A DNA stretch of 64,000 bases from Melanopsichium pennsylvanicum (taxonomy: Eukaryota; Basidiomycota; Ustilaginomycetes; Ustilaginales), in contig OAPG01000006.1 in assembly GCA_900208305.1 (NCBI GenBank), positions 248,001-312,000 of the forward strand, written 5' to 3'. Positions 19,818-31,100 of this stretch are shown piece by piece; positions within the stretch are counted from its first letter, which is position 1; every line of letters starts with the position of its first letter. The notes beneath the pieces were generated by a model that searched no databases, was not told the origin of the DNA, and saw only the letters and a list, made by a program, of their open reading frames with translations. The position numbers and the translations under genes were made by a program.

Positions 19818-21701
19818 CTAGGCCTGCTTGGGCGAAACGCCAAGACCCCGCCTCGCGAGCAGATCCCTCACGTCGCCCAAGCCGTCCAGATTGCCCTGAG
19901 CGACAACTGTAGCCTGACTCGACCCTCTCGGCGACCTTGTTGTCCCAACCTTGGCCTTCTGCGGCCTCAACACACGACTCGCAACCCTGTTCAACGTCTT
20001 CAAGTCCACCTGATCAATCCTGTCACACATCTCTTCCACGCTCACCTTCTTACCATGTGCCTGAATTTGCCTTCCCAAATCTTCTACCTCCACCAGCCTC
20101 GACTCCAATGCCATGACGAGCGAACTCTTGAGCTGGTTCTTGGCTCTATTCAGTTCGGCTTGTGTAACAGAACCTTGGTAGATGGAGCTTGTGCAAAGCT
20201 CGAGTTCGCGAGCGATCACGTGGACGATGCTGGCATTGAAGCTGGGATGGACCGAGGCAGAGATGCCAAAGAGGCCAGAGTCAGAGTAGCAGTGGTGAAA
20301 CGCGGCACAATAGTCGACAGAGTGGTGCTGATTGAGCACGTTGGTGTAGAGGCGCGAGTACATGCCCTTGCCTGGACCACCGGCGGAGAAGGAGCCGCCA
20401 CCACCAAGCAGGATCTGAAGGGTAGCTAGGGCGTAAATGTCGTCATCATGGATGCTCAGACCTTCGAAGGCGACGTAAACATGCGTGAATTCGAGATCGG
20501 ACTGTGGAATGTAAAGCTCGCCGCCGGTATATTCGGAAGGAGTGGCGACGAGGTCGGCCAATTCGGATGACGTGGGTGTTGCCGAGGATGAGGAGGAAGT
20601 GGAGAAGCTCGAAGAGGAACGAGAGAACAATGATGACAGCGAGGAAGAGCGGGACGAAGACGATGAGGATGAGGATGAGGATGAGGGAGAGCTGGAAAGC
20701 GAAGAGGACCCGAAATTGAGACGAGCAGAGTCCGACAAAGGCTTGAGATCGCCGAACAATTTCTCGGACAGCTCCACGAGCTGCTCATGCGGCATTCCAC
20801 TACCAGCCACAACGATCCTCTCGGGCCTGTACCAGTTGGACATGAAGTTGCGCAGATTGTCTGCAGTCATCTGCTCGAGACTCTCGATGGGGCAGAGCAA
20901 AGGATTGCCAAGTGTGTTGCCCTGATACGCGGTGGTGTGAAGCAGTTCTGGCAGAATCATCTCTGGCTTGCTCCAAATCTCTTGAATTTCGTATGCTGCT
21001 GCTTCCCTCTGCAGATCGAGCTCTTCAGGGCTTAGGAGAGGATTGAGGATAGTATCTGCCAGGATGGAGAGAACGGCGGATACGTCCTTGTTGAAGACGC
21101 TGGACTGGTACATGATGGTCTCGCGGGACGAAGAGCACATGACGTTGCCACCGAGCGCCTCAATCTCCGACGTCATCTGTTGCGAGGAGCGGTTGGTGGT
21201 GGACTTGAAAGCGAGTCGATCCAACAAGTGCGAAGAGCCAGACTCTCCGGCAACCCATGGACGTTCGTATCGGGAACCCGCATCGATATAGACACCGACG
21301 GCGCTAAAGTGACCAGGTGTAGCTTCTGTTGCTACACGGACAAGATTGGGGAGCGTGGTGACGTTGATGAGCGAAGAGGTGGGGAGGGGTGATGCATAGG
21401 GAGAATCTGTCGACGAGGACGCTACAGCCGATGCGGCAGGCGCGGATGCTGTCGCGGAGGATGAGACCGAGCGAGCCAATGCGTCGTTCTGCGCGAATTG
21501 AGATTGTCTTGCTACATTGAGTGCCGAAGCAAGGTTGGTGCCAGACTTGGCTGCGGCAGCCAGATCAGATAAGGATCGTTGAGCTGCAGGTACAGATCGT
21601 GCTGGCAGTGATACTTTGAGAGATGGCTGTGAGACGGTGCTGACGGAGCGAACCAGTGCTCGCGCCACTAAGGACGACGAAGAGAATGCTGGTAATCTCA
21701 T
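19818..21701 (-). CDS. MAS2: Mitochondrial processing peptidase, alpha subunit
   Basis: 627 residues, ATG at 21701. The N-terminus is Arg/Ser-rich without early acidic residues (MRLPAFSSSSLVARALVRSV), a classic matrix-targeting presequence. An M16 peptidase fold follows from about residue 105. Where the beta subunit has the zinc motif HxxEH, this protein has SHLLDRLAFKST, so it is the non-catalytic alpha subunit. It also has the alpha-specific glycine-rich loop LGGGGSFSAGG (about 432-442), which guides presequences to the beta subunit. MPP removes presequences from proteins entering the mitochondrial matrix. Oddly, a nearly pure Ser stretch at about 327-378 is inserted between the two halves; it is encoded by a TCC/TCG/TCT-rich tract (plus strand about 20571-20725). 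Confidence 0.95.
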   Translation of the reverse strand: MRLPAFSSSSLVARALVRSVSTVSQPSLKVSLPARSVPAAQRSLSDLAAAAKSGTNLASALNVARQSQFAQNDALARSVSSSATASAPAASAVASSSTDSPYASPLPTSSLINVTTLPNLVRVATEATPGHFSAVGVYIDAGSRYERPWVAGESGSSHLLDRLAFKSTTNRSSQQMTSEIEALGGNVMCSSSRETIMYQSSVFNKDVSAVLSILADTILNPLLSPEELDLQREAAAYEIQEIWSKPEMILPELLHTTAYQGNTLGNPLLCPIESLEQMTADNLRNFMSNWYRPERIVVAGSGMPHEQLVELSEKLFGDLKPLSDSARLNFGSSSLSSSPSSSSSSSSSSSRSSSLSSLFSRSSSSFSTSSSSSATPTSSELADLVATPSEYTGGELYIPQSDLEFTHVYVAFEGLSIHDDDIYALATLQILLGGGGSFSAGGPGKGMYSRLYTNVLNQHHSVDYCAAFHHCYSDSGLFGISASVHPSFNASIVHVIARELELCTSSIYQGSVTQAELNRAKNQLKSSLVMALESRLVEVEDLGRQIQAHGKKVSVEEMCDRIDQVDLKTLNRVASRVLRPQKAKVGTTRSPRGSSQATVVAQGNLDGLGDVRDLLARRGLGVSPKQA

Positions 21702-24121
21702 CTTGACGACTTGTCTAGAAATTGAGGAGACTGTCTTTGTGGCGGCTGGCGTGTCGCGACAGCCGTGAGTAAGCGGAGATGAATGGGCGGGTGAGATTCA
21801 GGATGCAGCAGCCCGAAAGTTCGATGTCAAGATTTGAATGCGTTGAAGACGAACAGCTTCCTAAAAATTGTGAGGAGATGATGGTGTCGATGTCGAAGGA
21901 CAAAAGGCTTGCCAGGAAATGAAGCGTCGGCGTTCAAAAGTCACACAAATCTGTCTGAACTGCGCCTTGGATTGGCTTCTCGACCGAGCGACAACAAGCG
22001 CCGAGTTCCGAGAAATTATCACCTAGGGAAGGATCTAGATTCGTTCCGTTCCGATTTGATCCTTTTTTCCCTCATAAATGTTACCAATTGGACAACGTAA
22101 CAAGATCGAGAAAAAGATTTCGTTATGCCGGAAAGTGACGTGACTTGTGACGCATTCGGCTATTGCAAGCCGCAAGGTGACCCATGGCTGGTACAGGCGA
22201 GAGAGGTGGGCTTGCTATCCATTTTCTGCTCTAAGCCCTCAGAGTGCTGCGGCTATGCTTCCACAAGAAGAAGATTCAGTCTTGTGCGCACTCGATAACC
22301 GACGTACAGTATGTGGTGGGAGCAACTCCAAGCCGATCACGTGACACAAGCCGGCGACCATGCGCTAAGAGAAGGCAGTACAAGAAAGATGCAGCACCGT
22401 GCATTTGTGCCACAGCCTTGACCGACATTGTTGAGTTAGTGTGGAAGCGAGGCCTTTGCCGAGCAATACAGCATCTCTAGTATCACCAATGTTAGGCAAC
22501 TCCTCCATTATTGAATGTCTGGGGAGTAGCCTGGTCATCTCGGATTACCGGTCGGCCCGAAAGCAACGCACGACGCGAACAATCTCATTGAGCTCTATGC
22601 GAGACAAGCGAAGGAAAAGGTGAACAAGCTTTGGGATCTACAGTAGCAGCACACTGCAGTATCGTTACTAAAGGAGTTTGAAAGTTGAATTCTCCGATTA
22701 AACAGGCTTTTTGCCGCTTGTTTTGTCTTGTGTTTCAGCTTGCATTGTGGCCTTATATATGCCAAACCGATGTATATAGGCAGATTGCTTGAATTCATGC
22801 TATGCGTCGTCGCGTGCGGGGGCAACATTGTGATACAGGGTGAGCGATGCAAGCGATGCTGGACAGATGGTCTAACTTAGAGCAAAAGCAAAAACCATGT
22901 ATGGGATCGAAAAAGCACTCTCACTAGCACGCAAAATGAAGCCATGCACACGTGTGTTGATGCATGTGGAGAAGCCAATTAAAGCTAAGTAGTGGCAGCG
23001 AGGACAAGTAAGACTGCTGATGTGGCTTGCGCGATAAAATACGAGATGCTTGGGCTCGAGGAAGCTGCCGGTGCAAGACTGTTTTGGACTTTACAGGAAT
23101 CCGATTCGCTTATGCCTTTACACCTTGATCGTTTAGGGTTGATCCTCTTGAGCCGCCTTGTTCTGCGCTGCCGATTTTCGAGATAGAAATTTCTAAAAAA
23201 AAAATTAAAATTGAATTTTAAGTGGAGTGACTACAACGAACCATTACGCATTCAGTCTTAAACGAAGGTTTCGCATGCGATCCTGCTCAAGGCTGCGGCT
23301 GGCTGGCTTGCGAAAATGGTGAATTTACAGATTAGCCTCCATTCTGCACGGCTCTTGCCATTGCTAAGCATTCACAGATTCGATTCCGACCGAAATCGTT
23401 GTCTCCTCACCACGCCACGCTTCAGCCATGAGCCGATAAACAAGTTTAGCATCGGTCCAGGCCACACCGAACATTGCACTTTCACCCAAACTTAACGGAT
23501 CTATTCTCCTTCTTTTCCGCTTCGTGTGTCCCTGCGCCATTTCCCTAATTTGATATTCCAAAATTGGCATCGCCCCTTCCGAGTAGATTAGTCACAGTTC
23601 GAAACGCTCTTTTGGCTGATTGTCGTCCTTGGTTGCTCAGCATCCGGTGCCTTTCTGATCCTTCCACATCGTACTCTTCTTGAACCGACAAAATTGTTTC
23701 CTGCAATCATCAATCTCGACAGCCTATCAAGGCACACCAGCGTCTCGGATCCGACTGAACCGTTCTCATCAATTGACGACGCTCTCCTCAGTGCGTTTGC
23801 TCTCAACTCCGGATTGGACTCGACGAGACCCATCCTGACGACTCTACATCCTTGTTCTCCGCATAGCCCACAGCCGGCTTGCTTCTCTTCATCCTGCTTC
23901 GGCTTCTATTCCGTTCGAAACAGCGATCCTGCACCATCGTAGTCCATCCCACCAGTCCATACACATTAGGGTGCTTGCACTCATCGCGGTACATTGTCAT
24001 ACTCACCGCCGAGTACATGCCTAGCAGTTGAAGGCATCATCTTCGGCACCTCCACTCGCCCATCGTCTGAGCTACAATCATTCTTCCTTTCCCTTTCAAG
24101 CGAACAGCAGAAACAGCATCA
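21702..24121. other. Divergent intergenic region, MPP alpha / Zn2Cys6 factor
   Basis: 2.4 kb between two outward-facing starts. It contains an AT-rich patch near 23190-23220. The 600 bp before the transcription factor are pyrimidine-rich and include an ATG-initiated 82-codon frame (23694-23942) that could be an upstream ORF in the leader. No conserved gene was recognised. A long leader is common for fungal regulators (inference). Confidence 0.4.
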
Positions 24122-27100
24122 ATGTCTGCTCCAGATCAACATTCGCCCCACGGCAACCGCAACAGCCAAGCCGATTTTCAGAACGCTAGCTCTGGTCCAG
24201 TTCGGAACAACAACTCCAAGAACGATGAAAGAGACAAGAAGGGCCCTATCGCTGCACCCGTCAAAAGTGCATGCACCTTCTGTCGATCTCGCAAGTCGCG
24301 ATGTGATGGTAACAAGCCCTGCTCCGCTTGCGTTGCCAGAGGTCGCCCTGACGAGTGTCTTTACACCGTCTCGCGTCGTGGAGGAAAGCCAAAACCCAAG
24401 ATTGATCCCGCGCAGGACTTACAGCAGCATCTCGACAAGCTGTTTGCCATGACTGACATGCCCTACGCCTTCCGTCGTCCTGGTGGCCTCGCTGGTCCTT
24501 CTGCTGCCGTCATGAATTCAGCTCAGGCCATGCAACCACAGCAGTTTCAACCGCACTCGAATCACTTTGGCATCCCCAACCAGTACCAGTCGTTCGACCC
24601 TTCTGTCTTGCAGCCGCCGCCGTCTCTTCAGCATGGTGGCCAGATGCAGCCCCCGCATGTGTTTCAGTCGGCACAGCAGCCCGGCGCAGCTTTCTCGTCA
24701 AATGACTCATTGCAGGATCCCTTTGATCCCATCCCTGGCTTCCAAGCTGGCGGCTTCATGCGATATCAGCTCCCTGATGCTGGCCAGCAGCCGCCTGCAC
24801 CGCAGATGCAGATGCCATTGTCGCAACAGCACCCGTCTCAGATGCCGCAGCAACAACAGCAACCACATCAGCAACAACAACAGCAACAGCAGCAACAGTC
24901 AGGACAAAACACCTCTCCTTCGCAGCGCGGCGGCTTCAACAGCGTCGTCCCACAGCTGCAGCAGCACACTGCTGAGTTCAGTGCTAGTATGCATCACACC
25001 AATCAGGAGCCCACATCTCCCAACAATGTTCTGCCCGATGGCACACGCAACTCGTCAGGTGTCTCACCACAGTCCAACGCTAGCCCCAGCGCCGCTTGGA
25101 ACCGTATCGACGATGCGATGACAGCCTTTCAGGCCACCTCCGTGGCTGCTCCTAGCGCCTCTAGCCAATCTGGCTCGTCACGTCACACTTCAATCGATCC
25201 TTCCACGGGCTCCAGTATGTATCAGATGTCGTCGTACACACGCTTGAACGCCGCTGCTGCCGAAGCGGGGAGCGTTAAGGCGCTCTTGGTGGATTGCTAC
25301 CGCTACCTCTACCGCTTCATTCCCGTGTTGCCGCCTCCCAAGCACATCGAGACGCTCGCCAAATACTTCCAGCCCGATTCTGCGTTCATTTACGCGCTTC
25401 AGTGCGTGCTGCCTTTGCTTCGTGACGAGATTCAGCCTATCGGTGCACTCCACAAGCTTTCGGGCCAGGGCATCAATTTTGGATCGGAAGAGAAGAAGGC
25501 CGCGTTGCGTGAGCGCACTCTCAATTTCGAGCGCAAAGCAATTGACGGCCTTGACACGTTGCTCGAGCAGGCTGACGGCGACGAGACGGGTGAAAAGATT
25601 CTCGAAGCAGTGCAAACGCTCTGTGTGCTCGTCGTCTACGAGTACGGCAGTGGTCGAGCCATCAAGGCGCGTCTCAAGGCCGACCAGGCGCTCGGTCTCG
25701 CTATGGGCCAGGGACTGCACAAGCTCGACCGCAAGACGTCGCCTAACGAGACAAAGTCGGCGGCCAGCAGCTTTGCATACATGTTCACTGCCCGTCATCC
25801 GCTCACCTCGATGGGCGTGGATCCTAGCGACATCTTCGAGATGCGCAAGCGTTGTTGGTGGTCGGTATGGAGTTTGGTGCTCTGGGCCGCCTACAACACC
25901 GGTCGCATCCCCACAATTCGTGCTGACGATCCGCGCGTAAAGACCGAGATGCCAGTCGCATCGCGCCCGGAAGTATGGATGTCCAACATTAGCTCGTTGC
26001 AGGCGCTTTTGCTGGTTCAGGACCGTGTTTTGGCGCTTGCACAGTATGGCCAGTCTGTTGACAGCCGAGCACACTACGAGCCACCACGCCGCGATGCGTC
26101 CATGTCGCCGTCCTCATCGGTCAACTCGCCCTTTGCGTTCGGTCGTCTCGGCGTTTCCCGATCAGGCTCGGTCAGCAGCGACGATGTTCCCGCCACCTTC
26201 TCGACCTTGCCCACTCGTGCCACGCGGCAGGAGATTCTTGACAGCATGCTGGAGATCGACAACTTTTTGCAAGAGCAAATCCGCGTCCACGAAACCACAG
26301 AAACACCCGACTCGCCTTTACCGACCGAGGTGCCATCAACGGGTGATCTCGCTTATGTCGAAAAGGAGCTCGAGGACTCGCTACGCATGGCAGCGGCCGT
26401 ACAGCTCTACACGTCTTCGCTGACGCTGCACATTGGTCAGGCGTTCCAAGGTGCTTCGCTATTCGAACGCAAGCTCTGCTTCCTAAACTCGATCAAGGAC
26501 AACAAGGACGGTACCGGCGAAACGGCGGTGTTTCGCGAACCCATGCCTGCTGTGAAATCCGACTCTATGATGGATGCGGCCGCCTTCGATCACGGAAACG
26601 GACACAGCAATGGTGATGGCCACAGTTCCCAAGACGGAATAGGTGCCGTGACTTCGCCCAGCTCGAGCGTCCAGCCCAACAACTTAACGCAGCAGGATTT
26701 ATACGCGCGCGGACCCTTCTTGCCCCGCCTTTCGCTGCAGCGATGTGTTCACGCAAGTCGTAAGCTGCTCGACATCGCCAAGCGCCGCCACGGCCAGTCG
26801 GTGAACCCGAACCCGTTCAACTGCTGCAGCTTTGTGCTCATCAGTTTCGTGCTGCTCATGCAGGCGCTCGCTGTGCACGGCGGTTTTGCAGATGAAGTGG
26901 GCCAGGATGAGCAGGACGGCAATGCTGCCTTCCAGTCAGACAGCACAAGCAGCGATACCAATGGCACAGGCCAGTACGCCAATGACAGTCTGCAACGTGT
27001 GCTTGACCAATCCAAAATTGACGATGACGTGACGATGGGCACGTTCGAGCCCTCGGTTGACCCGGCCAAGCAGGCTCACCTTCGTGAGATCTGGAGTCGT

Positions 27101-27220
27101 GTACGTGAAGCACGAGACACGCTTATGGATCTGGGCAAGCATTGGGAGGCTGTGGTGCCCATGGCTGACGAGGTCAACTTGTGTTTGGAAACATCGCAAT
27201 TGCTGCTCAGCAACTACTGA
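24122..27220 (+). CDS. Zn(II)2Cys6 transcription factor
   Basis: 1032 residues in one exon, ATG at 24122. The binuclear zinc cluster is complete: Cys51, 54, 61, 67, 70 and 79 (CTFCRSRKSRCDGNKPCSAC...C), with basic residues between Cys54 and Cys61 for DNA contact. A Gln/Pro-rich region with a pure Gln run lies at about 230-265, a likely activation or flexible segment. A fungal-specific transcription factor region begins near 375 (SVKALLVDCYRYLYRFIP) and runs to about 640, with further helical sequence (SLQRCVHASRKLLDIAKRR) near 870. It would act as a nuclear regulator binding CGG-type half-sites. The target pathway cannot be deduced, and the neighbouring genes are housekeeping and give no clue. 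Confidence 0.92.
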   Translation: MSAPDQHSPHGNRNSQADFQNASSGPVRNNNSKNDERDKKGPIAAPVKSACTFCRSRKSRCDGNKPCSACVARGRPDECLYTVSRRGGKPKPKIDPAQDLQQHLDKLFAMTDMPYAFRRPGGLAGPSAAVMNSAQAMQPQQFQPHSNHFGIPNQYQSFDPSVLQPPPSLQHGGQMQPPHVFQSAQQPGAAFSSNDSLQDPFDPIPGFQAGGFMRYQLPDAGQQPPAPQMQMPLSQQHPSQMPQQQQQPHQQQQQQQQQQSGQNTSPSQRGGFNSVVPQLQQHTAEFSASMHHTNQEPTSPNNVLPDGTRNSSGVSPQSNASPSAAWNRIDDAMTAFQATSVAAPSASSQSGSSRHTSIDPSTGSSMYQMSSYTRLNAAAAEAGSVKALLVDCYRYLYRFIPVLPPPKHIETLAKYFQPDSAFIYALQCVLPLLRDEIQPIGALHKLSGQGINFGSEEKKAALRERTLNFERKAIDGLDTLLEQADGDETGEKILEAVQTLCVLVVYEYGSGRAIKARLKADQALGLAMGQGLHKLDRKTSPNETKSAASSFAYMFTARHPLTSMGVDPSDIFEMRKRCWWSVWSLVLWAAYNTGRIPTIRADDPRVKTEMPVASRPEVWMSNISSLQALLLVQDRVLALAQYGQSVDSRAHYEPPRRDASMSPSSSVNSPFAFGRLGVSRSGSVSSDDVPATFSTLPTRATRQEILDSMLEIDNFLQEQIRVHETTETPDSPLPTEVPSTGDLAYVEKELEDSLRMAAAVQLYTSSLTLHIGQAFQGASLFERKLCFLNSIKDNKDGTGETAVFREPMPAVKSDSMMDAAAFDHGNGHSNGDGHSSQDGIGAVTSPSSSVQPNNLTQQDLYARGPFLPRLSLQRCVHASRKLLDIAKRRHGQSVNPNPFNCCSFVLISFVLLMQALAVHGGFADEVGQDEQDGNAAFQSDSTSSDTNGTGQYANDSLQRVLDQSKIDDDVTMGTFEPSVDPAKQAHLREIWSRVREARDTLMDLGKHWEAVVPMADEVNLCLETSQLLLSNY

Positions 27221-28100
27221 GCGGATCTCTTCGGTCACACGCTTTTTTGAGGGTTTCTTGTCCGTCTTGTTCACCGCTTTCCTCGTCTCAGGCCGTCTTG
27301 GAGTATTTTTCGCACCAAGAAGTGCAGGGCAGTCCCTCTTCTGTTTGATACGACGCGTTTGAACGCCCCGCTCTTTGCTGTTTACCTCTTCCCCTGTCTC
27401 TGTCCTGACACCGTCTGATCGCACTGCAAGGTTGCCGTCGAGGTTTTTCATTTTGCATGTATGTTCCTCGTTATTCTTTGTCATATCGCAAGTCTGCTCT
27501 GTATTTCCATAACGTGTCGTTCCGTCGTTGCAATGCTGGGTGAGCTGGCTGGTATTCGAACTTGCAAGAGGGTTGAGCACCGAGCCGAAGAAATGACTGT
27601 CTCGCACGATAATGTCGTCATCTTGGCATTGTCTAGCACGTGACGAGTGTTGTTCTCACCACAATTTGAGCGTGCAAAATGAAAATGGCGAGTAAAGGCA
27701 ACGCGCGCGTCCCGAATGCTGCACCTCCTCAGTTTAGGGCTGCGGGCTGCGAGCTGCAGGCATGTTTTTCAACGCAATATTGTCATTTACTGTACCTCGA
27801 CCAACACCTTCACTGTCACGGTCTGCCACCATCATCAACTACAGTCTTCTTCTATACCAACAGCTACGAATCGACAGACTTGCGAGCAACTTTTTATCAC
27901 GATGGCATAATATCTGAGGTCGCTGATCACACACGCCAAAGGCAGCAAGACGAAGCAATACCAACGATCGCATTTGCAACCGCTTTATCAGCCTGAACAC
28001 GAGGTCCGCCTGCCTTCCAAACTCTTCACTACAAGGCGACGACCGCTCCTCCCAAGCTGCGTCCATCAGACCAGGTTCAGAGGTCTTTGCGTAAAAAATC
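27221..28100. other. Intergenic, Zn2Cys6 factor to coiled-coil gene
   Basis: 880 bp between genes in the same direction. The first part is T-rich and probably 3' untranslated; the second holds the coiled-coil gene promoter. No conserved frame, repeat or RNA was recognised. Confidence 0.4.
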
Positions 28101-31100
28101 ATGGCCGACCGTTTCGCGACTCTGGCCGGCTACGATGCCGGTTCCAACTACGACTCGACGGTGGAACAAAGCCTGGCAGCCGCCGCAAAAGAAGATTTGC
28201 CAGGTCTCGAAACGGTAGCTAGCATCAAAATCGATCTGCCAACGTTCAAGCCACTCAACAGCACCTTTACAAAGTCCAAGAGACCAATTGCAGCTACTGA
28301 GCGCGCACGAAGGCTCACCTCAGGCCCAATCGACCTTGGCACGGTTCGCTCCCGCACTCCGCCGCCTCCGCACGATACTTCCGGCACTACATCCAACAAG
28401 GAAAACGCACGACGCGAGGAGCCTCCCCCCACGCAGCGCAAAATGGAAAAAAGAAGGCACTACGGCGTGCGCATCGCCGATGATGAGACCTTCGAGGAGC
28501 TCGAAGATAGCCTTCATCGTGGCAATCAGCAGGATGAACTACAACGCATGCAGCCGGACATCTCTCAAGGTGGCGATTCCCTGATTGCTGCTTCACCAGG
28601 CAACGACTCTGGTCAGTGGGGTGCTCGTGCGATGCGGCGTCGATCAGCTGCGGGCGTATCGATGAAGTCGGCGCAAGAAAAGATCAACAGTCTCACCCAA
28701 GAGCGGGATGAGCTCAAGATTGTCGTTGACCTCCTGCGCGAAAAGGTCTCGCTCGATGATCGCCTCGCCGAGCTTATCGTTCTGAAGAAGGAGAAGCTCT
28801 CGTATACCAATAAGATGATCGCGCAGCAGATGATGCTCAAGCAACAGGATCGCGCGATCAAGGTGCTGCAGAAAGAGCAGCAGCAATGGAATGGCGCCAA
28901 CCCCGCCGACTACGAGAAGCGCTTGGCGGAACTGCAGATGAAGCTACTTGCCGCCAACAACAAAGCCGAAGAGGAGAGGCGCGAAAGGGTGCGACTTGAG
29001 GACGAGCTCGACTTTATCAAGCGAAGAGGGGCGCCCCCAGGCGATGCAAGCCGGGGCGACGAAACATCCGCCAGTTCACTCGGCGACTCGACGCGTTTAC
29101 GGCAGCGGATAGATGCACTTCGCGACGAGCACGAAGACGAAAAGTACGAGCTCCGTAGAGAACGCGACGAAGTCCAAAAGCAGCTTGAGCAGGCTCGTGA
29201 TGAAATCGAACACCTTCGCTCGCAACAGCGACGATCATCTTCACCCGGCGAGACATCTCACTACCATCACAACATCGATCAACTCGAGCAACAGCTGACT
29301 GCACACAAGACACAGAACGCCAAGATGCTTGAGCGCCAGGCGCAGCTCGTTGCTGACATCGAGCAGCACAAGGACGAGCTGTACGAACTGCACTCCTCCG
29401 AAGAGGCACTTCAGCGAGAGTTGGATGTGGCCAACCAACGACTTGAACATGCCAATATTACGCAGGAGGATGAGGCTGCACGCTTCGTTGAAGCCGAGCG
29501 TCTGGCCGCGGATCGATACCAAGATCAGATTGACAAACTTCGCGACAAGCTTGCATCAGCGCAGCTGCAGATCGACGGCAAAGAATCCGAGCTCGAGAAA
29601 CTCGATGCCGAGTTGCAGGATCTTACCGCCAAGGTTGCCGATCTTGAGTATGAGCTGCGTCAAGCCGAGCAGTTGCTCGAGGAGCAGAAAGGTCAGCTCG
29701 AGAGTGTGGAGGCCGAAGCAGACCAGCTGGATCGACAAGTCCAGGCATTCAAGCACGAAGCGGATGAACTTCGTGTCGAGGCCGACGAACTGCAGAAAGA
29801 GCTCGAAGCCAAGGACGCTGATCTGGCCGAGACCAACAAGGAGATGCAAGAGATGTCGAATCGCATGTTCGGCCTTGAGGAGGAGCTTGAAGCGCGCGCG
29901 GACGAGATCAAGCAGCTCGACGAGGAAATTGCCAAGGTAGAAGAGGCACTTCAACACGCCAACGAAAAGAACGACCGTCATACAGCAATTCTCAAGGAGA
30001 AGCTCACAGCCACAATGCAAGAGCTCAGTGAAACGCAAGCCCAACTCGAAGCGACACTGGGCGAACTCGAAGGTATGCGCGACGAAGCAGACACGTACGC
30101 CCGCGAGGTCGAACACCTTGCTGCCGAACGTGCTCGTCTTGAAGATCTGAACGCCAAACTCGACGCCAAGGTCTCTGATGTGGTCGAGGATCTCAAAGCT
30201 GAAGAGCGCGCACTTGACGATGCACACGCCGAATGGGGGCGAAAGCTGGAGGAGACCGAAGAGAGAATGTCGCGTATGGCCAGGGAGAAGGATGAAGCGA
30301 TCGATGCGCTTGAAAAGGAACTCAATACGATGGAAGACGATCTAGCGACGCGCAAAGCGGATGTGCAGACGCTGCAAGATGCTCTGCGTGCCAAGGAGAA
30401 CGAGTCCTTCCGAATGGGACAGAGCTCAGCGAATGACAGGTACAGCCTCGAGCTCGAAATCGACCGTCTCAAGCGCGATCTTTCGAGATGCGAAGACGAT
30501 CTTGCGCGAGCCCGTAAGGAGGTTGACCGAAAAGATGATGCGCTGCGGCAGAAAGAGGATACGTTGATACAGCTGCATTCAGAGTTGCGGGATGCTCAGG
30601 CGAAGCTCGCCAGTGAGGTGCAAGCGCATCTTGGCCTAAGTGAGAGGTTCGAGGCGCAGCAGAACACGATCAAGGCAGAACGCAGGGAACTCGAAGCGGC
30701 CAGAGCCAAGCTGGAAGAGCTCGAGCATGAGCTCAACGATGGCGAACGCGCGACGCTTCGCACGGAGCAGGCGACCAGAGATGCTCTCAACCAAAGAAAC
30801 ACGCTGTTGCTCACCATCTACCAGCAGATGGGCAAGCTTCTTGCTTCCGCAGACGGCACTGGCACCCCTCGCAAGCGCGAATCCGAACTCAAACCCTTCA
30901 CCAACTTTGAAATGTTCCATTCGTCGCTTCTTGGCCGCCTCCGCCGCGTGTTTGACACTCAGCTTGGCATAGATCAGAAGGCCAAAGAGCTGGAAGTCAA
31001 ACTGCTCGAAAAGTACAACGCACTCAAACGGCAACAGGATACACGATTCCGCCAGATTGATCGGTTCGAAACTTCGATCAAAGCTGCTGCTGACAAGCAA

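Noticed and set aside
25190..26074. 294-codon minus frame opposite the Zn2Cys6 factor
   Set aside because: Antisense shadow; sense-strand codon use and domains decide for the transcription factor.
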